Numbered from the stretch's first letter, positions 33,236 to 44,526 are shown. The stretch is 64,000 bases of DNA from Nocardioides daedukensis (GCF_013408415.1 NZ_JACCAA010000001.1:1736001-1800000); one strand, 5' to 3'. The notes: generated by a model not told the origin, from the letters alone. Numbers and translations are program-made.

Positions 33236-34156
33236 GTGTCTGACTCGACGGCAACCCCTGACCGAGACCACTGGGACCAGCCCGCCCAGCCCGCTCCTGC
33301 GTGGCTGCGGATGGTCGACGACGCGGCGATCTTCCCGCCCGGCAACGCGGCGCTCGACACGGCGCTCACCGATCACGTCACCCGACGCCGCGAGCCCTGG
33401 GCCGAGGTGGTCGACACCTTCGTGATCAGTGACCATCGCTTGGCCGAGCTGCGTGACCTGGTGCCCGGTGACGCAGATCCGGTCGGTCTCAGCATTGTCA
33501 TCGGTGCCGGCGCTGGCGGCCTCGCCCCGGCAACCAGCACCGCCCAGCGCCTGGACGGCATGAGCCTGAGTGGCCTCGAGGTCGCCCTGCGCGATCCCGC
33601 CGACCTGGTCGGCAACGCCCGGCGGGTGATCGCGGCGCTCGATCAGGCCCTCGACCTGGGCGTGCTCGATGAGGACGTCACCCTGTCCGTCGAGCTGCCG
33701 CAGGGCCAGCCCAGCAGCGGCTGGCTGGCCGCCGCGGACGAGCTCGCCGCCCGGGAGATCCGGCTCAAGTTCCGCACCGGCGGCGTCGACGCGGAGCTCT
33801 TCCCGAGTGCCGACGAGCTCGGCGCCTGGATCACCGCGGCCCTGGACCGCGAGTCCCCGTTCAAGTGCACCGCCGGCCTGCACCACGCCGTTCGGCACCG
33901 CGATCGAGAGACCGGTTTCGAGCACCACGGGTTCCTCAACGTCCTGCTCGCGACCCGGGTCTGCCTCGACGGCGGCGACCCGGTCGAGGTGCTGCGCGAG
34001 GAGTCCGCCGAGGCACTGGTCACCCTGGCCCGGGAGCTGGGCGACGACACCCTGTCCAGGACCCGGCGCTGGTTCACCGGCTTCGGCTCCTGCAGCATCG
34101 ATGATCCCGTCGAGGACCTGCACGAGCTGGGCATCTGGACGGGGGTGGCCCGATGA
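33236..34156 (+). CDS. Conserved hypothetical protein of the homogentisate operon
   Basis: A 306-residue protein I cannot assign to a named family. It has no signal peptide or membrane helix. It alternates beta-strand and helix stretches in a way that suggests a TIM barrel (TFVISDHRLAEL, GLSIVIGAGAG, VTLSVELPQ, REIRLKFRTGGVDAELFPSA). The notable motif is FKCTAGLHHAVRH followed by GFLNVLLATR. A GFGSCSIDDP segment lies near the end. The GTG at 33236 was chosen because the -10 ends 6 nt away and the text upstream does not continue the pattern. It overlaps fahA as ATGA, so it is co-translated with the last enzyme of tyrosine breakdown. One guess is a non-glutathione isomerase for maleylacetoacetate. 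Confidence 0.75.
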   Translation: MSDSTATPDRDHWDQPAQPAPAWLRMVDDAAIFPPGNAALDTALTDHVTRRREPWAEVVDTFVISDHRLAELRDLVPGDADPVGLSIVIGAGAGGLAPATSTAQRLDGMSLSGLEVALRDPADLVGNARRVIAALDQALDLGVLDEDVTLSVELPQGQPSSGWLAAADELAAREIRLKFRTGGVDAELFPSADELGAWITAALDRESPFKCTAGLHHAVRHRDRETGFEHHGFLNVLLATRVCLDGGDPVEVLREESAEALVTLARELGDDTLSRTRRWFTGFGSCSIDDPVEDLHELGIWTGVAR

Positions 34157-35385
34157 CCGCGACCACCTGGGTCCCCGGCGCCGCCGGATCGACCCACGAC
34201 GTGGACCACCTGCCGTGGGGTGTCTTCACCCGCACCGACTCTGACGATGCGCCGCGAGTCGGCGTACGGATCGGTGACTTCGTGCTCGACCTCGCGCCGG
34301 TCGCCGCCGCCGACGTACGCCCGGAGACGCAGCTCTTCGAGGCGGCCACCCTCAATCCCCTGATGGCACAGGGTCGAGCGGTCAACGCCGAGCTCCGCCA
34401 GTGGATCACCGACCTGCTCACCGTGCCCAGTGAACGCGGCGACGTCGAGCCACACCTGGTGCCGCTCGACGAGGTCACCATGCACATGCCGGTCGAGGTC
34501 GGCGACTACGTCGACTTCTATGCCTCCGAGCACCACGCCTCCAACGTCGGCACGATCTTTCGCCCGGACCAGGAGCCGTTGCTGCCGAACTGGAAGCACC
34601 TGCCCGTCGGCTATCACGGCCGCTCGGGGACCGTCGTTCCCAGCGGCACCGAGATCGTGCGACCGCTCGGCCAACGGAAGAACCCCAGCGATCCCGCACC
34701 GGTCTTCGGGCCCAGCGGACGACTCGACATCGAGGCCGAGCTGGGCTTCCTGGTCGGCACTCCCACCTCGCTCGGCGAGCGGGTCGCCGTGGCGGACTTC
34801 GACGATCACTGCTTCGGGATCGTCGGGCTCAACGACTGGTCCGCGCGCGACATCCAGGGCTGGGAATATGTGCCGCTGGGCCCGTTCCTGGGCAAGTCCT
34901 TCGCCACCTCGATCTCGACCTGGGTCACCCCCTTGGCCGCGCTCGACGCTGCCTGGGTCGACCTGCCCGGCCAGGACCCGGAACCGCTGCCCTATCTGTC
35001 GCTCGAGGACAGCGACCGTCCGGGCGGCCTCGACATCGCCGTCGAGGTGGTGCTCAACGGCCACGTGGTGAGCCGCCCTCCCTACTCCTCGATGTACTGG
35101 TCGCCCGCCCAGATGCTGGCCCACATGACCGTCAACGGCGCCAGCGTCCGCACCGGCGACCTGTGGGCGTCGGGCACGGTCTCCGGCCCGGTCCGCGAGG
35201 AGCGCGGCTCGTTCCTCGAGCTCAGCTGGGGCTGGCGCGAGGCGTTCCCGGTCGGTGACGACGAGCGGATCGCGCTGGAGGACGGCGACGAGGTCGTGCT
35301 CCGCTACACCGCTCCCAGTGTGAGCGGTGGACGGATCGCGCTCGGCGAGGTCTCCGGTCGGGTCCTCCCGGCGCGGATCGGTTGA
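34153..35385 (+). CDS. fahA: Fumarylacetoacetase
   Basis: A 410-residue hydrolase that splits fumarylacetoacetate into fumarate and acetoacetate, ending tyrosine catabolism. The N-terminal SH3-like domain (VFTRTDSDDAPRVGVRIGDF) precedes the catalytic beta-roll with DYVDFYASEHHASNVGTIFR (metal Asp and catalytic His), YHGRSGTVVPSGTEIVRP, IEAELGFLVG (two metal Glu) and GLNDWSARDIQGWEYVPLGP (metal Asp). Full length for the family. It is coupled to the upstream unknown gene by an ATGA overlap. Confidence 0.97.
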   Translation: MTATTWVPGAAGSTHDVDHLPWGVFTRTDSDDAPRVGVRIGDFVLDLAPVAAADVRPETQLFEAATLNPLMAQGRAVNAELRQWITDLLTVPSERGDVEPHLVPLDEVTMHMPVEVGDYVDFYASEHHASNVGTIFRPDQEPLLPNWKHLPVGYHGRSGTVVPSGTEIVRPLGQRKNPSDPAPVFGPSGRLDIEAELGFLVGTPTSLGERVAVADFDDHCFGIVGLNDWSARDIQGWEYVPLGPFLGKSFATSISTWVTPLAALDAAWVDLPGQDPEPLPYLSLEDSDRPGGLDIAVEVVLNGHVVSRPPYSSMYWSPAQMLAHMTVNGASVRTGDLWASGTVSGPVREERGSFLELSWGWREAFPVGDDERIALEDGDEVVLRYTAPSVSGGRIALGEVSGRVLPARIG

Positions 35386-35458
35386 TTGGCCTGGTCCTTC
35401 CGGGTCATTTCCGACCGATTCCCGTCCCGGCACGGCAACGGCTGACGAGACTTCCTGC

Positions 35459-36526
35459 ATGGGAGAGCTCCGGAGCAGGCTGCGCGTCGACGTGTCACGG
35501 CGTACGACGTCTCTCGTCGTCGCCGCCCTGGCACTGTCGCTCGCGGGTTGCGCCGAGCCACTGAGCACCTCGGACTCACCCGCGGCACCGGGCACGCCGG
35601 CCGCCTCGACCGAGCCGGCCACCCCGACACCCGAGCCCTCGCTCACCTCAACACCGACCCCGACACTGGCCCCGACTCCGTCGGCCTCACCCACGGTCGA
35701 ACCGGCCAGCGAGCCCGCCCGTGGCACCACCCTGGCCGTGCTCGCAGCCCTCGTGGTCAAGGGCCGCGCGGCGAAGACCGGCTTTGACCGGGCGCAGTTC
35801 GGACCGGCCTGGTTGGACGCGGACCGCAACGGTTGCGACACCCGCAACGACATCCTGCGACGCGACCTGGTCGAGATAGTCGTCAAGCCGAACACCAACG
35901 GTTGCGTGGTGCTCAGCGGGACACGCGCTGACGACTACACCGGCCAGGCCATCGCGCACCTGCGCGGCAACAGCCAGGTCGACATCGACCACCGGGTCTC
36001 ACTCTCCAACGCCTGGCAGACCGGCGCCCAGCAGTGGAGCCTCGCCAAGCGAGCAGCGTTCGCCAACGATCCGCTGAACCTGAGCGCCACCGCTGCTTCG
36101 GCGAACAGCTCGAAGAGCGATGGGGATGCCGCCACCTGGCTGCCGCCGAACAAGGCCTACCGGTGTGACTTCGTGGCTGCCCAGGTGGCGGTCAAGACGA
36201 AGTACGGGCTCTGGGCCACCCGAGCGGAGAAGGACGCCATCGCCCGGATCCTCGCCTCCTGCCCCGGGCACCAGTTGCCGGCCGATCCCACCGATGCTGC
36301 GACCGAGGTGGACCACGACCTCAAGCCGGTCCCGGCCAGCAAGCCGAAGCCGAAGCCCAAACCCAGGGCCAAGCCGAAGCCGAAGACCTTCGCCGAGGTG
36401 CCGCGCGAGGTCCACTACGAGAACTGCACCGCCGCCCGGGAGGCCGGCGGGGCCCCGGTCAGGACAGGGGAACCGGGCTACGGCCGACACCTCGACCGGG
36501 ACGGCGACGGCGTCGGTTGCGAATGA
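35459..36526 (+). CDS. Lipoprotein with GmrSD-type HNH nuclease and Excalibur domains
   Basis: A 355-residue exported protein. It has a lipoprotein signal (LSLAGC lipobox, Cys about 33) and a Pro/Thr/Ser-rich spacer (about 40-95). A nuclease domain of the DUF1524/GmrSD C-terminal HNH kind follows (RNGCDTRNDILRRDL, DIDHRVSLSNAWQTGAQQW with the catalytic DH, FANDPLNLSATAASANSSKS). Then come a Lys/Pro repeat linker (KPKPKPKPRAKPKPK) and a C-terminal Excalibur calcium-binding motif (NCTAAREAGGAPV, DRDGDGVGCE). Extracellular nucleases with this architecture are common in actinobacteria and probably degrade external DNA. ATG 35459 begins the signal peptide. Confidence 0.88.
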   Translation: MGELRSRLRVDVSRRTTSLVVAALALSLAGCAEPLSTSDSPAAPGTPAASTEPATPTPEPSLTSTPTPTLAPTPSASPTVEPASEPARGTTLAVLAALVVKGRAAKTGFDRAQFGPAWLDADRNGCDTRNDILRRDLVEIVVKPNTNGCVVLSGTRADDYTGQAIAHLRGNSQVDIDHRVSLSNAWQTGAQQWSLAKRAAFANDPLNLSATAASANSSKSDGDAATWLPPNKAYRCDFVAAQVAVKTKYGLWATRAEKDAIARILASCPGHQLPADPTDAATEVDHDLKPVPASKPKPKPKPRAKPKPKTFAEVPREVHYENCTAAREAGGAPVRTGEPGYGRHLDRDGDGVGCE

Positions 36527-36545
36527 CGCCGAGCAGCACGCTCCC

Positions 36546-37997
36546 TCACCGGGCCAGCAGCCACTCGGCCCGGGCGATCCTCTCCAGCCGGTCGCGCGAG
36601 CGCCGAGTGAACAGCAGGATCGCGATCAGCACCGCCGCATGGATGCTGCCCAGCACGATCAGCAGATAGGCACCGTGCAGCGAGGAGTCGAGCGGGGCCA
36701 CGACGCCGGCGATGATCGACAGAGCCATCAGCAGCGTCGTGCCGAGTCGATCCAGCCGGACCGGGGCGAGGAACGGCACCAGCCAGAGGAAGTACCACAG
36801 GTGGACGACCGGGCTGAGCAGGAGCAGCGCCGACATCATCACGACGGTCGCGTGCAGAGCCCCGACGCGGTCGCCGGTGCGCCACCCCAATGCGATCCCC
36901 AGCACCACGACGCCCGAGGCGACGGTGGCGAGGGCCCGGACCAGGTCGAGGAAGAACGCGTCACCGGTGCCGGCACCGAGGAGCTCGGCGACCTGGTCGA
37001 GCGCACCGCCCAGCACAGTTGGGGCCGAGAGCGGAGTGTTCACCGAGCCGGGTACGGCGAGCGCCGCGACCCAGCCGGCGCCCAGACCCCAGGCGGCACC
37101 CATGCCGAAGAGCGTGCCGAGCGAGATCGCGCCGACCGCCGCGAGACGGCGTACCCGCTTGACCATCGTCGCGGCGAGCGGCAGCGACACGAGCGCGACC
37201 GCGATGCAGATCAGCCCGCCCGGCAGCTTCACGGCAGCGGCGGCACCACCCAGGACCGCGGCCCACTGCCAGCTCCCCTCGGCGGCCACGACCAGGGCGG
37301 CGGCCATCAGGCCGACCATGAGCAGGTCGTTGTGCAGGCCGCCGATACCGTTGGCCATCATCAGCGGTGACGCGATCACGATGCCGGTGGAGAGTGCCGG
37401 GTTGACGCCGGTCCAGCGAGCCAGCCGTGGGATCGCCCACGCCAGCAGGACCAGGCCGGTCACCGCGATGCAGCGGTGGAACACGACCAGCACCCAGGGG
37501 TCGCTGGTCAGCCGGGCAGCGAGGTCGCCGAGGATCAGCGGGAGCGGCCCGTAGGGCGTGGGGGTGTCCATCCAGCGCGGGTCCACCGCGTTGACGATGG
37601 GGCCGCGCAGCGCCGCCGGTCCGTGGTCGTAGGGCGAGACTCCGAGAGTGGTGAGCATCCCCTGCGCGGCATAGCTCCACCCGTCGCGGGAGAAGAGCGG
37701 CGGGGCGACCATCAGCGGTGCCGACCAGACCAGGGCGGCCCGGCGGACCGTGCCGAGCGCAGCGTCGCGTCCGGTCGCCTGCGTCCCAGCGACCTGGCGG
37801 CACAGGGTCAACCATGCGGTGGCGAGCAGGCCGAGTCCGGCCAGCACCAGGGCCAGGCCGAACATCCGGCCTGGCATCGTCTCGCGGACCACGGTGAACA
37901 CGTCGAGGTGGAGCAGGCGGGCGGTGTCCGGGAGCGGGGAGACGATCAGCCCGCCCACGAACACCAGGCACGATCCGGTCAGTCCGCGAGCGATCAC
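36546..37997 (-). CDS. Polyprenol-phosphomannose-dependent mannosyltransferase (MptB-like)
   Basis: A 483-residue polytopic membrane protein with about 12 hydrophobic segments. SRDGWSYAAQGMLTTLGVSP with the acidic residue of GT-C enzymes follows the second or third helix, then TPYGPLPLILGDLAARLT and NGIGGLHNDLLMVGLM. This pattern fits MptA/MptB-type alpha-1,6-mannosyltransferases that build lipomannan cores using polyprenyl-phosphate mannose. The GTG at 37997 lies 6 nt after a TAGCCT -10, so it is probably leaderless. Substrate specificity is inferred from family resemblance. Confidence 0.82.
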   Translation of the reverse strand: MIARGLTGSCLVFVGGLIVSPLPDTARLLHLDVFTVVRETMPGRMFGLALVLAGLGLLATAWLTLCRQVAGTQATGRDAALGTVRRAALVWSAPLMVAPPLFSRDGWSYAAQGMLTTLGVSPYDHGPAALRGPIVNAVDPRWMDTPTPYGPLPLILGDLAARLTSDPWVLVVFHRCIAVTGLVLLAWAIPRLARWTGVNPALSTGIVIASPLMMANGIGGLHNDLLMVGLMAAALVVAAEGSWQWAAVLGGAAAAVKLPGGLICIAVALVSLPLAATMVKRVRRLAAVGAISLGTLFGMGAAWGLGAGWVAALAVPGSVNTPLSAPTVLGGALDQVAELLGAGTGDAFFLDLVRALATVASGVVVLGIALGWRTGDRVGALHATVVMMSALLLLSPVVHLWYFLWLVPFLAPVRLDRLGTTLLMALSIIAGVVAPLDSSLHGAYLLIVLGSIHAAVLIAILLFTRRSRDRLERIARAEWLLAR

Positions 37998-38003
37998 ACC
38001 GCG

Positions 38004-38009
38004 AGGCTA
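38004..38009 (-). promoter_or_regulatory. -10 element of leaderless MptB-like gene
   Basis: TAGCCT on the minus strand is 6 nt upstream of the GTG at 37997. No ribosome binding site precedes that start and no good -35 is seen. Confidence 0.4.
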
Positions 38010-38078
38010 GGCACCCTCGACCACGGCATCCGGAGCGCTCGGTGAATGGCGTCCGAACGGCAGGTGGCGCCTCGGTCC

Positions 38079-39422
38079 TCAGACACCTTCGCGGTCGTTG
38101 AAGCCGGGGTGCACGAACGGCTCGCCCTGCTTCAGCGTCTCGACCGCGCCGGGGTGCATCCGCTCGAGATGGGTGATCGCCTTGCGACGGTAGCGCAGGA
38201 TCTGGACGATGCCGAGCAGCCAGAAGACATATTGCGCGCACATCGCGACCCGGAAGTCGCCGAGGTCGTACGCCGTCGCCCCCGCCGGTTCGAGCAGGTC
38301 GAGGATGATGCCGATCAGGGCCATCGTCATCAGGGACGCGACGAACCCGCCGATGTTGACCATCCCGTTCGCGCGGCCGAGCGTCTCCTCGGGACTGAAC
38401 GTGCGGGCCAGGTCGAAGCCGACCATCGAGGCGGGGCCGCCGGATGCGGTGACGCAGACCAGCACGACGAGCAGCCAGATCGGGGCCTGGCCGGGCCACA
38501 GGAGCACGACCGTCCAGGTGACGACGATCGCGATCACGATGCCGACAACGATCCAGGACCGATAGAAGGGCACCACCGAGACCAGTCGGCCCAGCACGAT
38601 GCCGCTCACCATCACCCAGCCGATCATCACCGTCAGCAGGGTGCCGGCCGCGGTCGGTGTCAGGCCCTGACCGGCGACCAGGAACGGATAGCCCCACAGC
38701 AGCACGAAGACCGTCATCGAGAACTGGCTGGTGAAGTGCGACCACATGCCCAGGCGGGTGCCGGGGTTGCCCCACACGGAACGGACCGAGGTGGCCAGGG
38801 CGCGCAGCTTGATCCGGACCGGGGCGATCTTCTCGTAGGGCGAGTCCTTGACCAGGCAGGCGGTGGCCACCAGCAGCGGGACGCCGATCATCGAGACCAC
38901 TGCGAAGGCCTTGGTCCAGCCGTACTCGTGCAGGAGCAGCGACAGCGGACCGGCGGCGACGACCCCACCCAGCTGCCCGATCTGCCCGGTGAGCTGCGCG
39001 AGCATCGACCCCTGACGGACCAGGAACCAGGCAGAGACCAGGCGCAGCACGCAGACGAAGACCATCGCATCGCCGGCCCCGACGAATGCCCTGGCCACGA
39101 CCGCAGCACCGAAGCTGGTGGTGAAGGCGAAGGCGAGCTGGGCCAGGGTCATCGTGACCAGGCCTGAGAGCAGCAGGGCGCGGGACCCGTAGCGGTCGAG
39201 CATCACTCCGACCGGCACCTGCATGCCCGCATAGACGACCAGTTGCAGCACCGTGAAGAAGGCCAGCTGGGTGCCGTTGATCTCGAAGCGCTCGGTGGCG
39301 ATCAACCCGGCAACGCCCAACGAGCTCCGGTGGAAGACGGCCAGCACATAGACGAGGACCGCGACGATCCAGATCATCCACGCCCGGCGCCCACCGATCT
39401 CGTGGAGCTGGGCGCGGGTCAT
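38079..39422 (-). CDS. MFS transporter
   Basis: A 447-residue 12-helix transporter of the major facilitator superfamily. [20 protein letters not shown] is the conserved loop 2-3 motif (GxxxDRxGRR type), [17 protein letters not shown] follows, and a second half begins near residue 215 ([20 protein letters not shown]). Substrate is not evident. The C-terminal 50 residues are cytoplasmic and charged ([20 protein letters not shown]). Confidence 0.92.
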   Translation of the reverse strand: MTRAQLHEIGGRRAWMIWIVAVLVYVLAVFHRSSLGVAGLIATERFEINGTQLAFFTVLQLVVYAGMQVPVGVMLDRYGSRALLLSGLVTMTLAQLAFAFTTSFGAAVVARAFVGAGDAMVFVCVLRLVSAWFLVRQGSMLAQLTGQIGQLGGVVAAGPLSLLLHEYGWTKAFAVVSMIGVPLLVATACLVKDSPYEKIAPVRIKLRALATSVRSVWGNPGTRLGMWSHFTSQFSMTVFVLLWGYPFLVAGQGLTPTAAGTLLTVMIGWVMVSGIVLGRLVSVVPFYRSWIVVGIVIAIVVTWTVVLLWPGQAPIWLLVVLVCVTASGGPASMVGFDLARTFSPEETLGRANGMVNIGGFVASLMTMALIGIILDLLEPAGATAYDLGDFRVAMCAQYVFWLLGIVQILRYRRKAITHLERMHPGAVETLKQGEPFVHPGFNDREGV

Positions 39423-39467
39423 GGACCCATCATCTCAGCATCGGTGCGCGGACGCCCCGGGAAATGC

Positions 39468-39498
39468 GAGAGGGCCCGCGGTGGACGCGGGCCCTCTC
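39468..39498 (-). terminator. tRNA-Tyr terminator hairpin
   Basis: A perfect 13-bp stem (arms 39468-39480 and 39486-39498, starting GAGAGGGCCCGCG) with a GTGGA loop, 12 nt downstream of tRNA-Tyr on the minus strand. No U tract follows. Confidence 0.75.
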
Positions 39499-39509
39499 AT
39501 GCTGTTGCG

Positions 39510-39590
39510 TGGCAGATGAAGGATTCGAACCTTCGAAGCTTTCGCGACGGATTTACAGTCCGCTCCCATTGGCCGCTCGGGCAATCTGCC
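39510..39590 (-). tRNA. tRNA-Tyr (GTA)
   Basis: An 81-nt class II tRNA with a long variable arm. Acceptor GGCAGAT pairs with ATCTGCC, discriminator A, anticodon loop CTGTAAA with GTA, and T arm GAAGGTTCGAATCCTTC. Confidence 0.96.
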
Positions 39591-39706
39591 TCAGCACCAC
39601 CCCGGCCTTGGCCGGGCGGCAGCAAGACGAAAGAATAGCGCAGCACGCTCACAGACTAAAAATGCCGTCGCCCACACCGGGGTCACGGCGAAGCAGAGGA
39701 GAAGTC

Positions 39707-40198
39707 ATGGCCGACTCGTCGTTCGACATCGTCAGCAAGATCGACCGCCAGGAGGTCGACAACGCGCTGGGCCAGGCAGCCCGCGAGATCACCACGCGCT
39801 TCGACTTCAAGGGAACGGGCGCCAGCATCGAGTGGCAGGGCGACCAGGCCATCGAGATCAGCGCCTCCGCCGACGACCGGGCCAGCGCGGTGCTCGACGT
39901 CTTCCAGGGCAAGCTCGTCAAGCGCAACCAGTCCCTGAAGATCCTCGACGCCAGCGAGCCGCGCCAGTCCGGTCAGGTCTCCAAGATCTCGATCACGCTG
40001 AAGGAGGGCATCTCGTCGGAGGACGCCAAGAAGATCTCCAAGCTGATCCGCGACGAGGGCCCCAAGGGTGTCAAGGCGCAGATCCAGGGTGACGAGCTCC
40101 GGGTCTCCTCCAAGAAGCGCGACGACCTGCAAGCGGTCCAGCAGCTGGTCAAGTCGCAGGACTATGAGTTCGCGGTGCAGTTCACCAACTACCGCTGA
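39707..40198 (+). CDS. YajQ family nucleotide-binding protein
   Basis: A 163-residue cytoplasmic protein of the YajQ family (two tandem ferredoxin-like domains). It reads [48 protein letters not shown] and [20 protein letters not shown], all family signatures. Homologues bind RNA or cyclic-di-GMP, and the role here is unknown. An AGAGGAGAAG purine-rich site precedes the ATG at 39707. Confidence 0.95.
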   Translation: MADSSFDIVSKIDRQEVDNALGQAAREITTRFDFKGTGASIEWQGDQAIEISASADDRASAVLDVFQGKLVKRNQSLKILDASEPRQSGQVSKISITLKEGISSEDAKKISKLIRDEGPKGVKAQIQGDELRVSSKKRDDLQAVQQLVKSQDYEFAVQFTNYR

Positions 40199-40291
40199 GT
40201 CACCCTCAGGACCTGGCAGCGTCCGCACATCGTCCGCAGAATCGGCCGAGCCATTACCTGCCAGGTCATGGAGTCGCGACGAAGATGTACC

Positions 40292-40297
40292 TAGCCT
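40292..40297 (+). promoter_or_regulatory. -10 element of leaderless DUF1330 gene
   Basis: TAGCCT ends 6 nt before the ATG at 40304. No ribosome binding site is present, which suggests a leaderless mRNA. Confidence 0.4.
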
Positions 40298-40303
40298 CGC
40301 CGC

Positions 40304-40672
40304 ATGAGCACACCGACGACGACGCCCCTTGACCCACCTCGTCCCGGCTACGCGATCGGTTACCTGACCGACGTCGAGGTCAACGACGAGCTGGTGGAAT
40401 ACATGGTGAGCGTCGAAGAGACCATGCGAGAGTTCGGCGGACGCTGGCTGGTCCACGGCACGACACCCGAGTACCGCGAGGGCGACCTGACCGGTGACAT
40501 CGTGATCATCGGGTTCCCCGACATCGACAGCACCCGCGGATGGTACGAGTCCGACGCCTACCAGGCCGTCATCGAGTTGCGTACGCGCAACAGCCGCTCC
40601 CACATCGCCCTCCTCGAGGGCGTACCACCGACCTACTCCACCCGTGACACCATCGCGGGCCTGACCGGCTGA
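40304..40672 (+). CDS. DUF1330 family protein
   Basis: A 122-residue soluble protein with a ferredoxin-like dimeric alpha/beta-barrel fold. GYLTDVEVNDELVEYMVSVE, FGGRWLVHG and IIGFPDIDSTRGWYESDAYQ (the conserved WYxSxxYQ) are typical of DUF1330. Function unknown. It appears to be a single leaderless gene. Confidence 0.88.
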   Translation: MSTPTTTPLDPPRPGYAIGYLTDVEVNDELVEYMVSVEETMREFGGRWLVHGTTPEYREGDLTGDIVIIGFPDIDSTRGWYESDAYQAVIELRTRNSRSHIALLEGVPPTYSTRDTIAGLTG

Positions 40673-40748
40673 GGCGTCACGGCTCCCCTTGGGGCATCCA
40701 CCGTTCACCGACTACCGCTGAACCGGTTGCCGGATGGCCTCGCGCCAC

Positions 40749-40754
40749 TAACAT
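40749..40754 (+). promoter_or_regulatory. -10 element of leaderless SRPBCC gene
   Basis: TAACAT lies 7 nt before the ATG at 40762, with TTGCCG 16 nt further upstream (40727-40732) as a possible -35. Confidence 0.45.
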
Positions 40755-40761
40755 CCAACCC

Positions 40762-41232
40762 ATGCCCCGCAACCCGGAAGCCGCGATCGAGATCGACGCA
40801 CCACTCGAGACCGTGTGGCAGGTGATGCTCGACGTCGATGCCTATCCCGAGTGGAACCCGTTCGTCGTCAAGGCCGAGTGCAACAACCCGCCGCGAGTCG
40901 GCGACCCGATCCTGCTGCACGTGAAGTGGGCCAACGGCAAGGGCGTGAATTCACCCGAGCGGATCAAGGTGCTGGAGGCGCCGGCAGGCGACTCCAGCGG
41001 TACGACGACCGCGACGCTCGCCTATGTCTTCGAGGGCTGGCCCGCGAAGCTGGGGCTCGTGAAGGGGATCCGCTACCAACGCCTGCGCCAGGTCGGCGGT
41101 GGCCCCACGACGTACTCCACGGTCGAGGAGTTCAGCGGACCGCTGGTGAAGCTTGCCGGGCCCGCTCGGGTGGCCGAGGGCTTCGCCCGCCACGCCCGCG
41201 CCCTCAAGGAACGGGCAGAGAGTCGCCCCTGA
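40762..41232 (+). CDS. SRPBCC family protein
   Basis: A 156-residue START/Bet v 1-like (SRPBCC) protein. It starts with the family pattern EAAIEIDAPLETVWQVMLDV, continues DAYPEWNPFV, and has a long C-terminal helix ending VAEGFARHARALKERAESRP. This fold forms a hydrophobic ligand-binding cavity. The ligand is unknown. Confidence 0.88.
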   Translation: MPRNPEAAIEIDAPLETVWQVMLDVDAYPEWNPFVVKAECNNPPRVGDPILLHVKWANGKGVNSPERIKVLEAPAGDSSGTTTATLAYVFEGWPAKLGLVKGIRYQRLRQVGGGPTTYSTVEEFSGPLVKLAGPARVAEGFARHARALKERAESRP

Positions 41233-41430
41233 TCGACTCTCTTTTGGCCGATCCCCGCGTCCGGCCCCGCCCCTCACACACGGGCTGGTCATGGGTCGAG
41301 TGAGAGGCCGACTCATGGGCGCTGGAGAGCACCCCGGATCCGAATGGCTGAGACGCCGTTCGGCGGTTCGGGACGCGGACTATGGTGGAAGTTCGAGAGG
41401 CATCTTTCCGTCCGCATCCGGGCGAAAACT

Positions 41431-41456
41431 GGAACGTGTTCCATTTCTGCCATACT
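41431..41456 (+). promoter_or_regulatory. Candidate korAB promoter/operator
   Basis: An inverted repeat GGAACGTGTTCC (41431-41442; GGAAC/GTTCC arms) lies just upstream of CATACT (41451-41456), a possible -10. Nothing else is evident in the 272-nt gap before korA. It may be a repressor or activator site. Confidence 0.3.
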
Positions 41457-41504
41457 CTCGGTACGGGCGGAGCGGACAAATCAGTCAGGAAGTAGGTAGG
41501 CGCG

Positions 41505-43406
<1,902 letters not shown>

Positions 43407-43407
43407 C

Positions 43408-44526
43408 ATGACGACCACCCACAACACCGCCGACCTGCCGTTCCCCGGGCTGGCGAACGGCCTCAAGGGCGTGCCCACCGTGGACGAGGGCGCGAAGCTG
43501 ACCGGCAAGGACTTCACCTCCGACCAGGAGGTGCGCTGGTGCCCCGGTTGCGGGGACTACGCCGTCCTCAAGGCGGTCCAGTCGTTCCTGCCGACCCTGA
43601 ACATCCGCCGCGAGAACACCGTGTTCATCTCCGGCATCGGCTGCTCGTCGCGGTTCCCCTACTACCTCGACACCTATGGCATGCACTCGATCCACGGGCG
43701 TGCGCCCTCGATCGCGACCGGCCTGGCCACCGCGCGCGAAGACCTCTCGGTCTTCGTGGTCACCGGTGACGGTGACGCGCTGTCCATCGGCGGCAACCAC
43801 CTGATCCACGCCCTGCGCCGCAACGTGAACCTGACGATCCTGCTGTTCAACAACCGGATCTACGGCCTCACCAAGGGGCAGTACTCCCCCACCTCCGAGG
43901 TCGGCAAGGTCACCAAGTCCACGCCGGTCGGGTCGCTGGACCATCCGTTCAACCCGGTCTCGCTCGCCCTGGGCGCCGAGGGATCCTTCGTGGCCCGCAC
44001 CATCGACTCGGACCGCAAGCACCTCACCTCGGTGCTCGCCGCTGCCGCCGCCCACAACGGCACCAGCTTCGTGGAGATCTACCAGAACTGCCCGATCTTC
44101 AACGACGGCGCCTTCGACGCGATCAAGAGCCCCGACACCAAGGCCGACGCGATCATCCCGCTGGTCCACGGTGAGCCGATCACCTTCGGCGCCCGCGACG
44201 AGGAGACCGGCCTGGGCAACAAGGGCCTGATCCGCAACGCAGGCGGCGGGGTCGAGGTGGCCGAGTTGGCCGACGTGGGCCTCGAGGCGATCCTGGTCCA
44301 CGACGCGCACAACCCGGACCCCTCCACGGCGTTCGCGATCAGCCGGCTCACCGACTCGGGCTACCTCAACCAGTCCCCGATCGGCATCTTCCGCCAGGTC
44401 GAGCGACCGGCGTACGACGAAGAGGCGCGAAAGCAGATCGCCACCGCGCAGGAGTCCGTCACCGCCACGCCGACCGACCGCCTGGCCGGACTGATCAACG
44501 GCGGCGACACCTGGACCGTCGTCTGA
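43408..44526 (+). CDS. korB: 2-oxoglutarate (2-oxoacid):ferredoxin oxidoreductase, beta subunit
   Basis: A 372-residue thiamine diphosphate and Fe-S subunit. EVRWCPGCGDYAVLKAV and GIGCSSRFPYY provide cluster cysteines. VVTGDGDALSIGGNHLIHAL and LLFNNRIYGLTKGQYSPTS form the TPP/Mg2+-binding motif. ENCPIF-like QNCPIFNDGAF follows. It starts one base after the korA stop region and is coupled to it. This enzyme can replace 2-oxoglutarate dehydrogenase in the TCA cycle. Confidence 0.95.
   Translation: MTTTHNTADLPFPGLANGLKGVPTVDEGAKLTGKDFTSDQEVRWCPGCGDYAVLKAVQSFLPTLNIRRENTVFISGIGCSSRFPYYLDTYGMHSIHGRAPSIATGLATAREDLSVFVVTGDGDALSIGGNHLIHALRRNVNLTILLFNNRIYGLTKGQYSPTSEVGKVTKSTPVGSLDHPFNPVSLALGAEGSFVARTIDSDRKHLTSVLAAAAAHNGTSFVEIYQNCPIFNDGAFDAIKSPDTKADAIIPLVHGEPITFGARDEETGLGNKGLIRNAGGGVEVAELADVGLEAILVHDAHNPDPSTAFAISRLTDSGYLNQSPIGIFRQVERPAYDEEARKQIATAQESVTATPTDRLAGLINGGDTWTVV

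Noticed and set aside
33643..35898. Minus-strand open frame of 751 codons
   Set aside because: It runs antisense through the 33236 gene, fahA and the HNH gene, with no domain-like sequence.
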